Assembly: GCA_002005505.1 (NCBI GenBank)
Contig: MVGU01000981.1
Span: forward strand, 151,501-215,500
Origin: Botryococcus braunii
Taxonomy: Eukaryota > Chlorophyta > Trebouxiophyceae
Direction: 5' to 3'
DNA: 64,000 nucleotides
Position numbers and translations under genes: made by a program. How positions within the stretch are numbered: position 1 is the first letter of the stretch; the number at the start of each line of letters is the position of its first letter. The notes beneath the pieces are model-generated. The model had not been told where the DNA came from, searched no databases, and was given only the letters and a program-made list of their open reading frames with translations. Positions 1-8,116 of this stretch are shown here, one piece after another.

Positions 1-2
1 AA

Positions 3-158
3 TACCTTGTGCGATGGAAAGGTTACACGCCCGACGACGATACGTGGGAACCACTCACGAATTTTACGCGCTGCCGCCAGCAAGTGGAGCAGTACAGAGG
101 GAGTCACGGGTTGCCTCCATTGCCTCCCAGGGGCACAATCCCTCGGATTCGCCCTTAG
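3..158 (+). CDS. G1 Gypsy Pol C-terminus, chromodomain (partial)
   Basis: The open frame entering from the left edge ends at TAG 156-158. Its first residues read YLVRWKGYTPDDDTWEP, the second half of a chromodomain (the aromatic-cage W-K-G-Y and W-E-P motif). Chromodomains at the integrase C-terminus mark chromoviruses and are thought to steer integration to marked chromatin. After the motif come about 30 residues including a run of Pro and Arg. Only the last 51 codons are in the window, so the state of the rest is unknown. The call is firm for the domain, inferred for the element type. Confidence 0.85.
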   Translation, partial: YLVRWKGYTPDDDTWEPLTNFTRCRQQVEQYRGSHGLPPLPPRGTIPRIRP

Positions 159-682
159 GCCCCGTCGACCGGTTGGCCCTCCTTGGAGGGGTCTCTCTGT
201 ATGGCCATATGGACTGTGGATAGGCTAGGGTAAGGCTGCCTTACCCGGTAGGGTGGACCATGGGTCCCTTACCTGGATAGATCATTGTGCACATTAGGCT
301 CGACATGGCCGCCTCACTTCATTGCCACTGGACATGGAACTTTGGACTCTGGAACTTTGGACTCGACCTTGGTTTGAACCTCACTTGACCTTTGCCTTAT
401 GGACTTGTGGACTTCTCGACTTATGAACTTCTGGACTTTTGGCTCTCCGTGGACTTAGCTGTTTCCTCCGTTTCGTCTTTTGTCATGTTTGTCATGAATG
501 ATACTTATTCTTATTTCTATATGGTGGGGACCCCGATACGCAGCGATCGGCTGGGGTCTGGCAACACGGGAGGCGGGTTGCCCGTAGGTAGTGTTCTGAG
601 TCTCCGCATGTTGGAAGGTCTTTTGTTGTTTTGTTGCGCTCTGCCTTCTGCGCGGGGACGCACAGGCATAGGGGGGGGAGTA
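159..682 (+). other. G1 3' untranslated region with GGACTT-type repeats and polypurine tract
   Basis: No coding frame is convincing. Between about 325 and 460 there are many imperfect copies of a GGACTT/GGAACTTT unit. A block at about 518-535 (TATATGGTGGGGACCCCG) recurs in inverse orientation at about 45320-45336 in the gag-only element. A G-rich polypurine tract lies at 670-680, two bases before the LTR. Confidence 0.6.
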
Positions 683-1173
683 TGTAGTGAGGTGACGCGT
701 GCGGTGCCGCGTCTGCGTACCTCATGCGGCTCGCCTTTCGAATTATGTGCAGGTCTTTCGAATTACGTGCACGCCTGCATGTGTGCGCATGTGTCTTCAC
801 GCACGTCGTACTACGAGAAGCTTCACAATATAGGATGTTCATGAAATGTCCAAAAGGATGCCCTCTCGTCATCCTTCTCGTGGTGCTCGGGAGAGCATCA
901 CATAGAAGGGCGATGTAGCCGGGTTCACACAAGTTGGACTCACACTTCGAGAGACACACTTATCTTTGGGGTCTGGATATATCTGTTGCATATTATATTG
1001 TATTGGCGTTGGCCATATTGTTTATTGGAGACTCGGAATCGCCTGCGTGAGGAGGAGCTGCGTATTGTAAGAGGAATCGGCGTCACGTTTACTGCCTCGC
1101 GGTGTCACCCCTTCCTTAAACCCTAGTATCTCTTATTATTAAACTTGCATACACGTCTCCCTTTGTTTCAACA
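683..1173 (+). repeat. G1 3' LTR (491 bp)
   Basis: Starts TGTAGTGAGG just after the polypurine tract and ends TTTCAACA, the usual TG...CA termini. The right boundary is fixed because Copia A1 sequence starts at 1174. There is no second copy in the window, so the left boundary rests on the polypurine tract. Confidence 0.75.
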
Positions 1174-4100
1174 CTCCCATGCATGGCCCACACTTGCGTG
1201 GCTGGCACCACATTGTCCTTGGGCATCACAAATTGAATTCTCATCTCTAACATGTCTCTCAGGCACTGAACAGGTCCCACCCGTACAGCTCATCTCACTT
1301 GGACCATCTGCAGTCTGATCAGAGACTGCCCCCCTCTCATCTCTTACAAGTGAAACAGGTCTCTCGGTGTCCTGCCCCAATTCCTGCGCTTCCCCTGGTC
1401 CCTGTGACTCTGTGTCACCTTCAGTCATCCCCTCTCGCTCACAGCTCTCTCCCTTATCCTGTGCCAGCAGGATATCTCGAGCCGCAGTTCGTTGCTCGTA
1501 GCGTTGAGCCCGCGACAGTCCGTCCGGAGGCGGAATGGTAGTAGCCGGATGAGTGTTACGCAGTGATTGCTGTACTCGCTCTAAGATCCGTTGGTGTTGC
1601 CCGCCGTCTGCACTTCCTCGCGCCAGTCGTTGAATTGCGTCCAGAGCCCCGGACTGATCCAAGTCCGGCTGCTGTTCTCCCGTGCTTGATTCGGGAGTCA
1701 CATTGAGAATGCCCTCCTCTTGGGAAAGCTTCCCCTGACTAGCAGGCTCAGTTGCAGCCTGGTCAGAGGGTACTGGGAAGGAGCTGTCAGGTCTACTGCT
1801 GGAGCATGGGCTGCTGACAGTCTGATTCTGCGTGCTGCGCTGTGGCAATGACACCACTGGGTTGCTGCTGTGCATTGGCCCTGGTAAGTCTTCAGGGTAT
1901 GAGAACTGCTGAGGCTGGTCAGGGAGAACTGCCATTCCCACCCGAGTAGCTCCTCGAATGTGTTTTACAAATTGGACATCTCTGCTCTCTCTCCATATCC
2001 CCCCTCCCATATAGACACGGTATGCCTTTGATGCTGGAGAGTAACCAGTGAACATCCCAGCCACAGCCTTTGGTGCAAATGCCCCCCTCTGCTGATCAGG
2101 AACGTGCACAAATGCAAGGCAACCCCATGTGCGCAGCAAGGATACATCTAGTTTATATCCCATGAACATTTCGCAGGGAGATAGGGGCCTGCCTGTGCTG
2201 GGTCCCATATTTAGGAGGGTGCAGGCTGTCTCCAGGGCTTCCTTCCACATAGCAGGGCTTGCTGCAGCAAAATTGAGGAGGGTCCTGGTGCGCTCCTTGA
2301 GGGTTCTGTTGGCTCTCTCAGCAACTCCATTCTGCTGAGGGGTATATGGGGCAGATGTCTCCAGCTTAGTGCCCTGGGATGCACAAAATTCTTTGAACTT
2401 GGCATTTAAGAACTCTGTGCCTCTGTCACTGCGGATGCACTTCACTGTAGTTTCCTTCTCAGTTTGCCAATACAAAATTAGGTCTCTGACAACAGCTCCA
2501 ATTACATCTTTTGACTTCACTGGCAGCACTGCCTTCCACCCAGATGCCTCATCAGTTACAGTTACCCAAAAGCGTTCCCCAGTAATGGCTGCTGGTGATA
2601 TGGGACCCACAGTGTCAATGTGGATTCTGTCAAGGGGTTTCTCAGCAGGTCTAGAGCTTTCACCAAATGGGGGACGTGCATGCTTCCCCTCAATGCATGC
2701 TTCACAGTACTTAGGACACTTTTCACAAGGGGACATTAAGGTGTCTAGACCAGTAACCAGTTGCTCACTGCTCAGGCGTTTCATCCATGGGTCTCCTGGG
2801 TGTCCCAATCTGCTGTGCCACAGAAAACGTTTGGCACAGTCATGGCTTTGACCTTTGAAGCATTTCTTCTTCAGGGCAGCTGTCACTGAATAAGGAACCT
2901 TCACTGGTGCTACTGGGAGGCAGTTGTGAATATAATAGAGGCCATTCTCTGGTTTCACAGGCATCTGCCAACCACTCGGTCCTGAGACAGCAGTGAATGC
3001 TCCCAGTCTATATGTACTGAACCGGATTCCATCACGCAGAGCAGCAGATACTGATAGAATATTGGTGGTGGCTGAGGGAACACACTGGACATGATGCAGC
3101 CACACTGGAATATGCTGAGAGGACATGAGACACACTGACCCAGTAGCAACAATACCCCCAGTGGCATCAGATGTAGCAAGCAGCAGTGGAATAGGGTGGT
3201 CATGTACTGTAGGGGCATGCAGCAGGGAAAGGTTGTTCACAAGATGTACAGACGCTCCACTGTCCACAAGCCACGACTGTTTGGACTGTTGGTGTTTACT
3301 GCCATCCAGCACATTATAAGATACCACGTATGGCATACCTTCTGAGGGAGGAGAAGGTGGGCCTGGAGGAGGGTGCAGCAGTGGGAACGCTCCAGTGCCT
3401 GGGAATGCATGCTGCACGCTTGGAGGTGGCTGGGGTGCACCAGGAAAAAGTCCTTGGGGCCACATGGCAGCAAGTTGCTGTACAGCTGCCACCACATTGC
3501 GTTGTGTCTCTGCATCCCTTTGACGTTTGCGACAGTCTCTCCAGAAATGGCCTTTCCTGTGGCAGTAGTTGCACGTGCCCCTCACTTCTCCCCTTGATTC
3601 TGTGTCCGCTGGCTGTCTGGAGGGATTGGCCCCGCTAGTGGAAGGGGCTGGAGCAGTCTCTAGTTGAGCAGGCATTGCTTTCATCACCATGGCAGGCTGT
3701 TCTCCATCATCGTTGTAGCCAGAAGCCTCTGCAGTGGTGGAAATGAGAGCTGCCAGTTCATCCAGGGGGTAAGCTACTGCAGTTGGTAACAGCCCGGGAG
3801 GATTAGCTGCTGCTGGCAGTCCCTGCACAATCTGAGTGGCCACATGACCATCCAAGAGGTCATGGCCGTTGCGTTTCAAGCAGCTTTTGAGATTTATCAT
3901 TCTAGACACATACTGAGAGATCGTTTCTCCACGTTTCATCCCTCTTGACATTTCCTTCAGCCAGTCTGCATTGGCTTGAATGTTGTAACCACCAACAAAT
4001 TTCTTGCAAATGAACAGATATGCATCATATGCTGACGGCTTACTTGACACTTCCCCTAACCATTCCTCTGGAACTGACTCATACAGCAGAAGCATTGCAG

Positions 4101-4386
4101 CCGCATTCTGGATAGTCCCAGGCATGGCTGACTGAATGGCAGGAAAAGAACCCTTAGCACTATTAGCCGCAGTGAAGGCATTGTCCCATACAACAAAATT
4201 TGTGCCATGACGATCCAGCTTAATATGCACCTTGACTTGGGTGGCTATGACCTTAGGAAGTACATCTCCCTCACCCTTTGATGTACTGGGTGTACATGGC
4301 TGTCGTGTGGGAGACGATGTAGACACCTCCTCTGTTGTGGGCTCCTCCTCTGATGGCTCCCTTGATTTAGATCTCTTCCTCGCCAT
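1174..4386 (-). CDS. A1 Copia Gag-Pol polyprotein (truncated: Gag, protease, integrase, linker)
   Basis: Single frame of about 1070 codons starting at ATG 4384-4386, 16 bases after the ORF0 stop. It holds a Gag of the Copia capsid type (residues about 50-200), a CCHC zinc knuckle CNYCHRKGHFWRDC (about 271-284), aspartic protease WLVDSGAS (about 371), the pre-integrase zinc region (HSRLGH...CEKC...C), and a DDE integrase with D in IHIDTVGP (about 587), D in RSDRGTEF (about 652) and E in NGVAERANR. A cysteine-containing linker follows and is cut at HAWEC by G1. RT and RNase H are missing from the window. No stop or shift seen up to the cut, so this copy is younger than A2. Confidence 0.9.
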
Positions 4387-4402
4387 GTTGCTCGAATGTC
4401 AC

Positions 4403-4927
4403 TCAGTCTTCGTTAGGTTCTGAACGCTGCGAATCCCCGTCTTCGTCTCCGTTATCTGGGTCCGTGCACCACTCCTCTGGGCTGAATCCTTTTCTGCTGC
4501 CCAAAAGGGAAAGTAGGAAGTCCTCGTCAAGAGTGGCGAGAGCACACTCCACTGCTGTGTAGGCTGCCCTTTCTTCCCAGTATTCGGGTTTGCTGGGTCC
4601 TCCGATCTGTTGTAGATGCCGTTCAAATAATGCTCGCGTGACGAAGCCTGGATCCGCGTTGATGAATGAACACTCCCACGCAGTTTCTTTGTAGGCTGGG
4701 TATGCAGAGAAACGTCGTCTGAACCACTGAGGCTGTTCGACTTTACCCAGTCCGTACGCGCGGCTGACAAAATCCTTCACCAGGAATGCTCGTTCTTCTG
4801 GTGTTCTCGGTCCCGTATCTCCTCCAGCTCGCCTCAGGCTATCGTATGTAGGTGGTGAAGGAGGTGGGGGTACAAATGGTCTTTTACCGCCAGTCGACAT
4901 CCTTCCGCTCTGCTTCGTTCGTCCCAT
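4403..4927 (-). CDS. A1 ORF0, conserved upstream protein of unknown function
   Basis: 174 codons between the primer site and gag. I do not recognise the family. The N-terminus is basic with a proline run (PPPPSPP), the middle is W/F/Y-rich (QWFRRRF, YPAYK, WECSFIN, PGFVTRALFERHLQ), and the C-terminus is acidic (DEDGDSQRSEPNED). Homologous ORFs occur at the same place in A2, B1, B3 and D. Near-identity with A2 and clear similarity with the diverged D copy show selection on the protein. No signal peptide, membrane span or zinc motif is visible. The gag ATG lies 16 bases after its stop, so both may be made from one RNA by reinitiation or leaky scanning. Confidence 0.8.
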   Translation of the reverse strand: MGRTKQSGRMSTGGKRPFVPPPPSPPTYDSLRRAGGDTGPRTPEERAFLVKDFVSRAYGLGKVEQPQWFRRRFSAYPAYKETAWECSFINADPGFVTRALFERHLQQIGGPSKPEYWEERAAYTAVECALATLDEDFLLSLLGSRKGFSPEEWCTDPDNGDEDGDSQRSEPNED

Positions 4928-4972
4928 CGTAGGCTCGGAACATACTCTCAGTTGCCCAGCTCAAGAGTTGGT

Positions 4973-4984
4973 GGGCCCATAACC
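4973..4984 (-). other. A1 primer-binding site (half tRNA-iMet type)
   Basis: Element-strand GGTTATGGGCCC (extending to ...CACC) abuts the LTR end. It is complementary to the anticodon arm of initiator tRNA-Met (GGGCCCAUAACC), not to a tRNA 3' end. This is the primer mode known from Drosophila copia and yeast Ty5. Confidence 0.85.
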
Positions 4985-5710
4985 TGTACAATTCTGGGCA
5001 TAATGTTCCCTGTATGTCCCGGCACGAAGGGTGTTAAGCTCGGTCGGGTCTCTTGCTGTGTGTAGGAGAGCAAGCAGAGCCCGACTATGTGTTGACACTT
5101 GTGGCAACTGATCAGAGATAAGCACCCGGAGTGCTCTTTCAGTCCCAAACAAGTCATTACATTGCTTCTTGCTCTCTCTCAACGCCAAGGAATTCAAACT
5201 ACCTCTTCTACGCATCGCCAGATAGTTCGCATTACCATTGTTCGATGAGCCAAGCATTAGCAACATTCTAATACGCTTATCTAGACCTCTTCCTAATCAA
5301 TTGTTCATGCAAGTTACTAAGATGCAGCACTTCACCTGTATGTCCCGGCACGAAGGGTGTTAAGCTCGGTCGGGTCTCTTGCTGTGTGTAGGAGAGCAAG
5401 CAGAGCCCGACTATGTGTTGACACTTGTGGCAACTGATCAGAGATAAGCACCCGGAGTGCTCTTTCAGTCCCAAACAAGTACCGAGCCCTTCATGCCTGC
5501 TGCCTATATCCTTTCTCGCAAGAACGCGTCAGATTGCATTACTCTCTTTCTCCGAAATGGAATCAGTCCAGATCAATTATGGCAGAACTCTAGAGTTCTG
5601 CCATCCCTTACTCAACCTCTAAGATTGTTCACAGTGATTGCTTTAGAGAAGCCTGGCCACTATTACTCTTCTGAGAGAAAGTCACTAATTGTTCTTTCAC
5701 TATTATAACA
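4985..5710 (-). repeat. A1 5' LTR, two-unit form (726 bp)
   Basis: TG...CA termini. In element orientation: TGTTATAATAG start at 5710; U3 with a perfect 22-bp palindrome at 5581-5602; TATA-like GGATATAGG at about 5503-5511; first 145-bp unit 5480-5336 ending CAG|GTGAA; spacer; second identical unit 5154-5010 ending CAG|GGAAC; U5 end TTGTACA at 4985. The interval 5335 to 5010 (326 bp) has GT...AG ends and a CTTAAC motif upstream of the acceptor. Confidence 0.85.
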
Positions 5711-5802
5711 CTTATGTTCTCAATGGACCCATATCCTAATAGTGCACACATGAAGATCACTTAAAGCACAAGGCATTCAATAATAATGTTCAGAACTCAA
5801 CA
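5711..5802 (-). repeat. C1 3' LTR fragment
   Basis: 92 bp identical in course to the start of the C-family LTR (compare 38943-39034), beginning TGTTGAGTTCTGAAC in element orientation. The remainder is separated by the A1 insertion and lies off-window. A polypurine GGCAAGGGGAAG precedes it at 5803-5814. Confidence 0.85.
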
Positions 5803-5822
5803 CTTCCCCTTGCCTGCATGCT

Positions 5823-5966
5823 TTAAGTGTATCTTCTCAAACCTAGTGAATCACGATGACCAACAAACACGGGCTTGGCAAGTGGCTTGGTCATAATGTC
5901 AGCCACATTGCGAGCAGATTCCACATAGAGGATATCTACCTGCCCAAGTGCCATAGCTTCCCTAGC
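5823..5966 (-). pseudogene. C1 Pol C-terminal piece (RNase H end)
   Basis: Last 47 codons of the C1 polyprotein plus stop, ending ...SLGLRRYT as in C2 (stop at 39055). It is separated from the rest of C1 pol at 27054 by the A2 insertion. Contains the VADIMTKPL motif typical of the Copia RNase H tail. Confidence 0.8.
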
Positions 5967-6366
5967 TGTTATAATAGTGAAAGAACAATTAGTGACTTTC
6001 CCTCAGAAGAGTAATAGTGGCCAGGCTTCTCTAAAGCAATCACTGTGAACAATCTTAGAGGTTGAGTAATGGATGGCAGAACTCTAGAGTTCTGCCATAA
6101 TTGATCTGGACTGATTCCACTTAGGAGAAAGAGAGCAATGCAATTTGACGCGTTCTTGCGAGAAAGGATATAGAAAGCAGGCATGAAGGGCTCGGCACTT
6201 GTTTGGGACTGAAAGAGCACTCCGGGTGCTTATCTCTGATCAGTTGCCACAAGTGTCAACACATAGTCGGGCTCTGCTTGCTCTCCTACACACAGCAAGA
6301 GACCCGACCGAGCTTAACACCCTTCGTGCCGGGACATACAGGGAACATTACGCCCAGAATTGTACA
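5967..6366 (+). repeat. A2 5' LTR, single-unit form (400 bp)
   Basis: TGTTATAATAG...TTGTACA. U3 carries the conserved block CTTTCCCTCAGAAGAGTAAT (about 5996-6015) and the palindrome at 6075-6096; TATA-like GGATATAG at about 6167; one 145-bp unit 6197-6341 running directly into GGAACATT. It lacks the interval present at 26696-27023 in its own 3' LTR. Confidence 0.88.
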
Positions 6367-6378
6367 GGTTATGGGCCC
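6367..6378 (+). other. A2 primer-binding site (half tRNA-iMet type)
   Basis: GGTTATGGGCCC, continuing CACC, directly after the LTR end. Fifteen bases are complementary to the plant-type tRNA-iMet anticodon arm as I recall it. Confidence 0.85.
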
Positions 6379-6423
6379 ACCAACTCTTGAGCTGGGCAAC
6401 TGAAAGTATGTTCCGAGCCTACG

Positions 6424-6948
6424 ATGGGACGAACGAAACAGAGCGGAAGGATGTCGACCGGCGGTAAAAGACCTTTTATTCCCCCACCTCCTTCACCACC
6501 TACATATGATAGCCTGAGGCGAGCTGGAGGAGATACGGGACCGAGAACACCAGAAGAACGAGCATTTCTAGTGAAGGATTTTGTCAGCCGCGCGTACGGA
6601 CTAGGCAAAGTCGAACAGCCTCAGTGGTTCAGACGACGATTCTCTGCTTACCCAGCCTACAAAGTAACTGCGTGGGAGTGTTCATTCATCAACGCGGATC
6701 CAGGCTTCGTCACGCGAGCATTATTTGAGCGGCATCTACAACAGATCGGAGGACCTAGCAAACCCGAGTATTGGGAAGAAAGGGCAGCCTACACAGCAGT
6801 GGAGTGTGCTCTCGCCACTCTTGACGAGGACTTCCTACTTTCCCTTCTGGGCAGCAGAAAAGGATTCAGCCCAGAGGAGTGGTGCACGGACACAGATAAC
6901 AGAGACGAAGACGGGGACTCGCAGCGTTCAGAACCTAACGCAGACTGA
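6424..6948 (+). CDS. A2 ORF0, conserved upstream protein of unknown function
   Basis: 174 codons, almost identical to the A1 copy (a few substitutions, for example VPPPP to IPPPP and PAYKE to PAYKV). It starts at an ATG 57 bases after the primer site and ends TGA 16 bases before the gag ATG at 6965. Basic, proline-rich N-terminus; conserved RTPEERAFLVKDFV and YPAYK-WE-SFIN core; acidic C-terminus. Function not recognised. It is open although the A2 gag-pol is broken by two nonsense codons and an insertion. Confidence 0.8.
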   Translation: MGRTKQSGRMSTGGKRPFIPPPPSPPTYDSLRRAGGDTGPRTPEERAFLVKDFVSRAYGLGKVEQPQWFRRRFSAYPAYKVTAWECSFINADPGFVTRALFERHLQQIGGPSKPEYWEERAAYTAVECALATLDEDFLLSLLGSRKGFSPEEWCTDTDNRDEDGDSQRSEPNAD

Positions 6949-6964
6949 GTGACATTCGAGCTAC

Positions 6965-7834
6965 ATGGCGAGAAAGAGATCTAAATCAAGGGAGACATCA
7001 CAGGAGGAGCCCACCACAGAGGAGGCGTCTACATCGTCTCCCACACGACAGGCGTGTACACCCAGCACATCAAAGGGCGAGGGAGATGTACTTCCCAAGG
7101 TCATAGCCACCCAAGTCAAAGTGCATATTAAACTGGATCGTCATGGCACAAATTTTGTGGTATGGGACAATGCCTTTACTGCTGCCAATAGTGCTAAGGG
7201 TTCTTTTCCTGCCATTCAGTCAGCCATGCCTGGGACTATCCATAATGCGGCTGCAATGCTTCTGCTGTATGAGTCAGTTCCAGAGGAATGGTTAGGAGAA
7301 GTGTCAAGTAAGCCGTCAGCATATGATGCATATCTGTTCATTTGCAAGAAATTTGTTGGTGGCTACAACACTCAAGCCAATGCAGACTGGCTGAAGGAAA
7401 TGTCAAGAGGGATGAGACGTGGAGAAACGATCTCTCAGTATGTGTCTAGAATGATAAATCTCAAAAGCTGCTTGAAACGCAACGGCCATGACCTCTTGGA
7501 TGGTCATGTGGCCACTCAGATAGTGCAGGGACTGCCAGCAGCAGCTAATCCTCCCGGGCTGTTACCCACTGCAGTAGCTTACCCCCTGGATGAACTGGCA
7601 GCTCTCATTTCCACCACTGCAGAGGCTTCTGGCTACAACGATGATAGAGAACAGCCTGCCATGGTGATGAAAGCAATGCCTGCTCAACTAGAGACTGCTC
7701 CAGCCCCTTCCACTAGCGGGGCCAATCCCTCCAGACAGCCAGCAGACACAGAATCAAGGGGAGAAGTGAGAGGCACTTGCAACTACTGCCACAGGAAAGG
7801 CCATTTCTGGAGAGACTGCCGCAAACGTCAAAGG
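6965..7834 (+). pseudogene. A2 Copia Gag, 5' part of interrupted Gag-Pol
   Basis: 290 codons of Gag: capsid-like region ([41 protein letters not shown]) and the CCHC knuckle CNYCHRKGHFWRDC. G2 is inserted a few codons after the knuckle (CRKRQR | DAETQRN). Frame resumes exactly at 21920 once G2 and one copy of AAAGG are removed. Nearly identical to A1 over this length. Confidence 0.9.
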
Positions 7835-8100
7835 TGTAACGGTCTCCTTCCATATTACTAAACCAGCCTTAGATAATATCTCGAAGCCGTCACATGCAGT
7901 GGCGGGAATATTGATAGCTGGTTGTACCGGAAGGTACCCTCATTGTTCGCGCCCCTAGGCAGGGACCAGGTCGGTGCTAGGAGGGAAGGACGAAGGAAGA
8001 CGGAGATATAATGATATTCATGTAACAAGCGATTGATCCACCTGTGTCTCGCCTGTGTCTCAAGCTCTTCTCTCTCTCTTACTTGCTTCCAGTACTTACA
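7835..8100 (+). repeat. G2 5' LTR (266 bp)
   Basis: Matches 21649-21914. TATA-like TATAATG at 8007. U5 ends in a pyrimidine-rich stretch (CTCTTCTCTCTCTCTTACTTGC) then AGTACTTACA. There is no internal duplication like that of the Copia LTRs. Confidence 0.93.
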
Positions 8101-8102
8101 AT

Positions 8103-8114
8103 TGGTATTCGGCG
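8103..8114 (+). other. G2 primer-binding site
   Basis: TGGTATTCGGCG, two bases after the LTR. It resembles the TGGTATCGGCGA site of G3, E and the gag-only element, with one extra T. TGG is the complement of a tRNA CCA end. The tRNA is probably initiator Met, but I infer that. Confidence 0.6.
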
Positions 8115-8116
8115 TG

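Larger units (their letters stand above)
1..1173 (+). mobile_element. G1: 3' end of a chromodomain Ty3/Gypsy element inserted in Copia A1
   Basis: The element enters from the left window edge and keeps only the pol C-terminus, a 3' untranslated region, a polypurine tract and the 3' LTR. Its LTR ends in CA at 1173. Directly after it the sequence becomes the interior of Copia A1, matching the uninterrupted A2 copy near 24240-24265. Its left boundary and target duplication lie outside the window. Confidence 0.85.
1174..5710 (-). mobile_element. A1: Copia family A element, truncated by G1
   Basis: Runs from its 5' LTR (4985-5710) leftwards through primer site, ORF0 and gag-pol, and is cut at 1174 by G1. 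It sits in the 3' LTR of C1: C1 LTR sequence resumes at 5711 (CTTAT, expected target duplicate). RT, RNase H and 3' LTR lie off-window beyond G1. The surviving frames are open. Confidence 0.9.

Noticed and set aside
5581..5602. U3 palindrome as a heat-shock element
   Set aside because: GAA and TTC are present but their spacing does not fit contiguous 5-bp HSE units.
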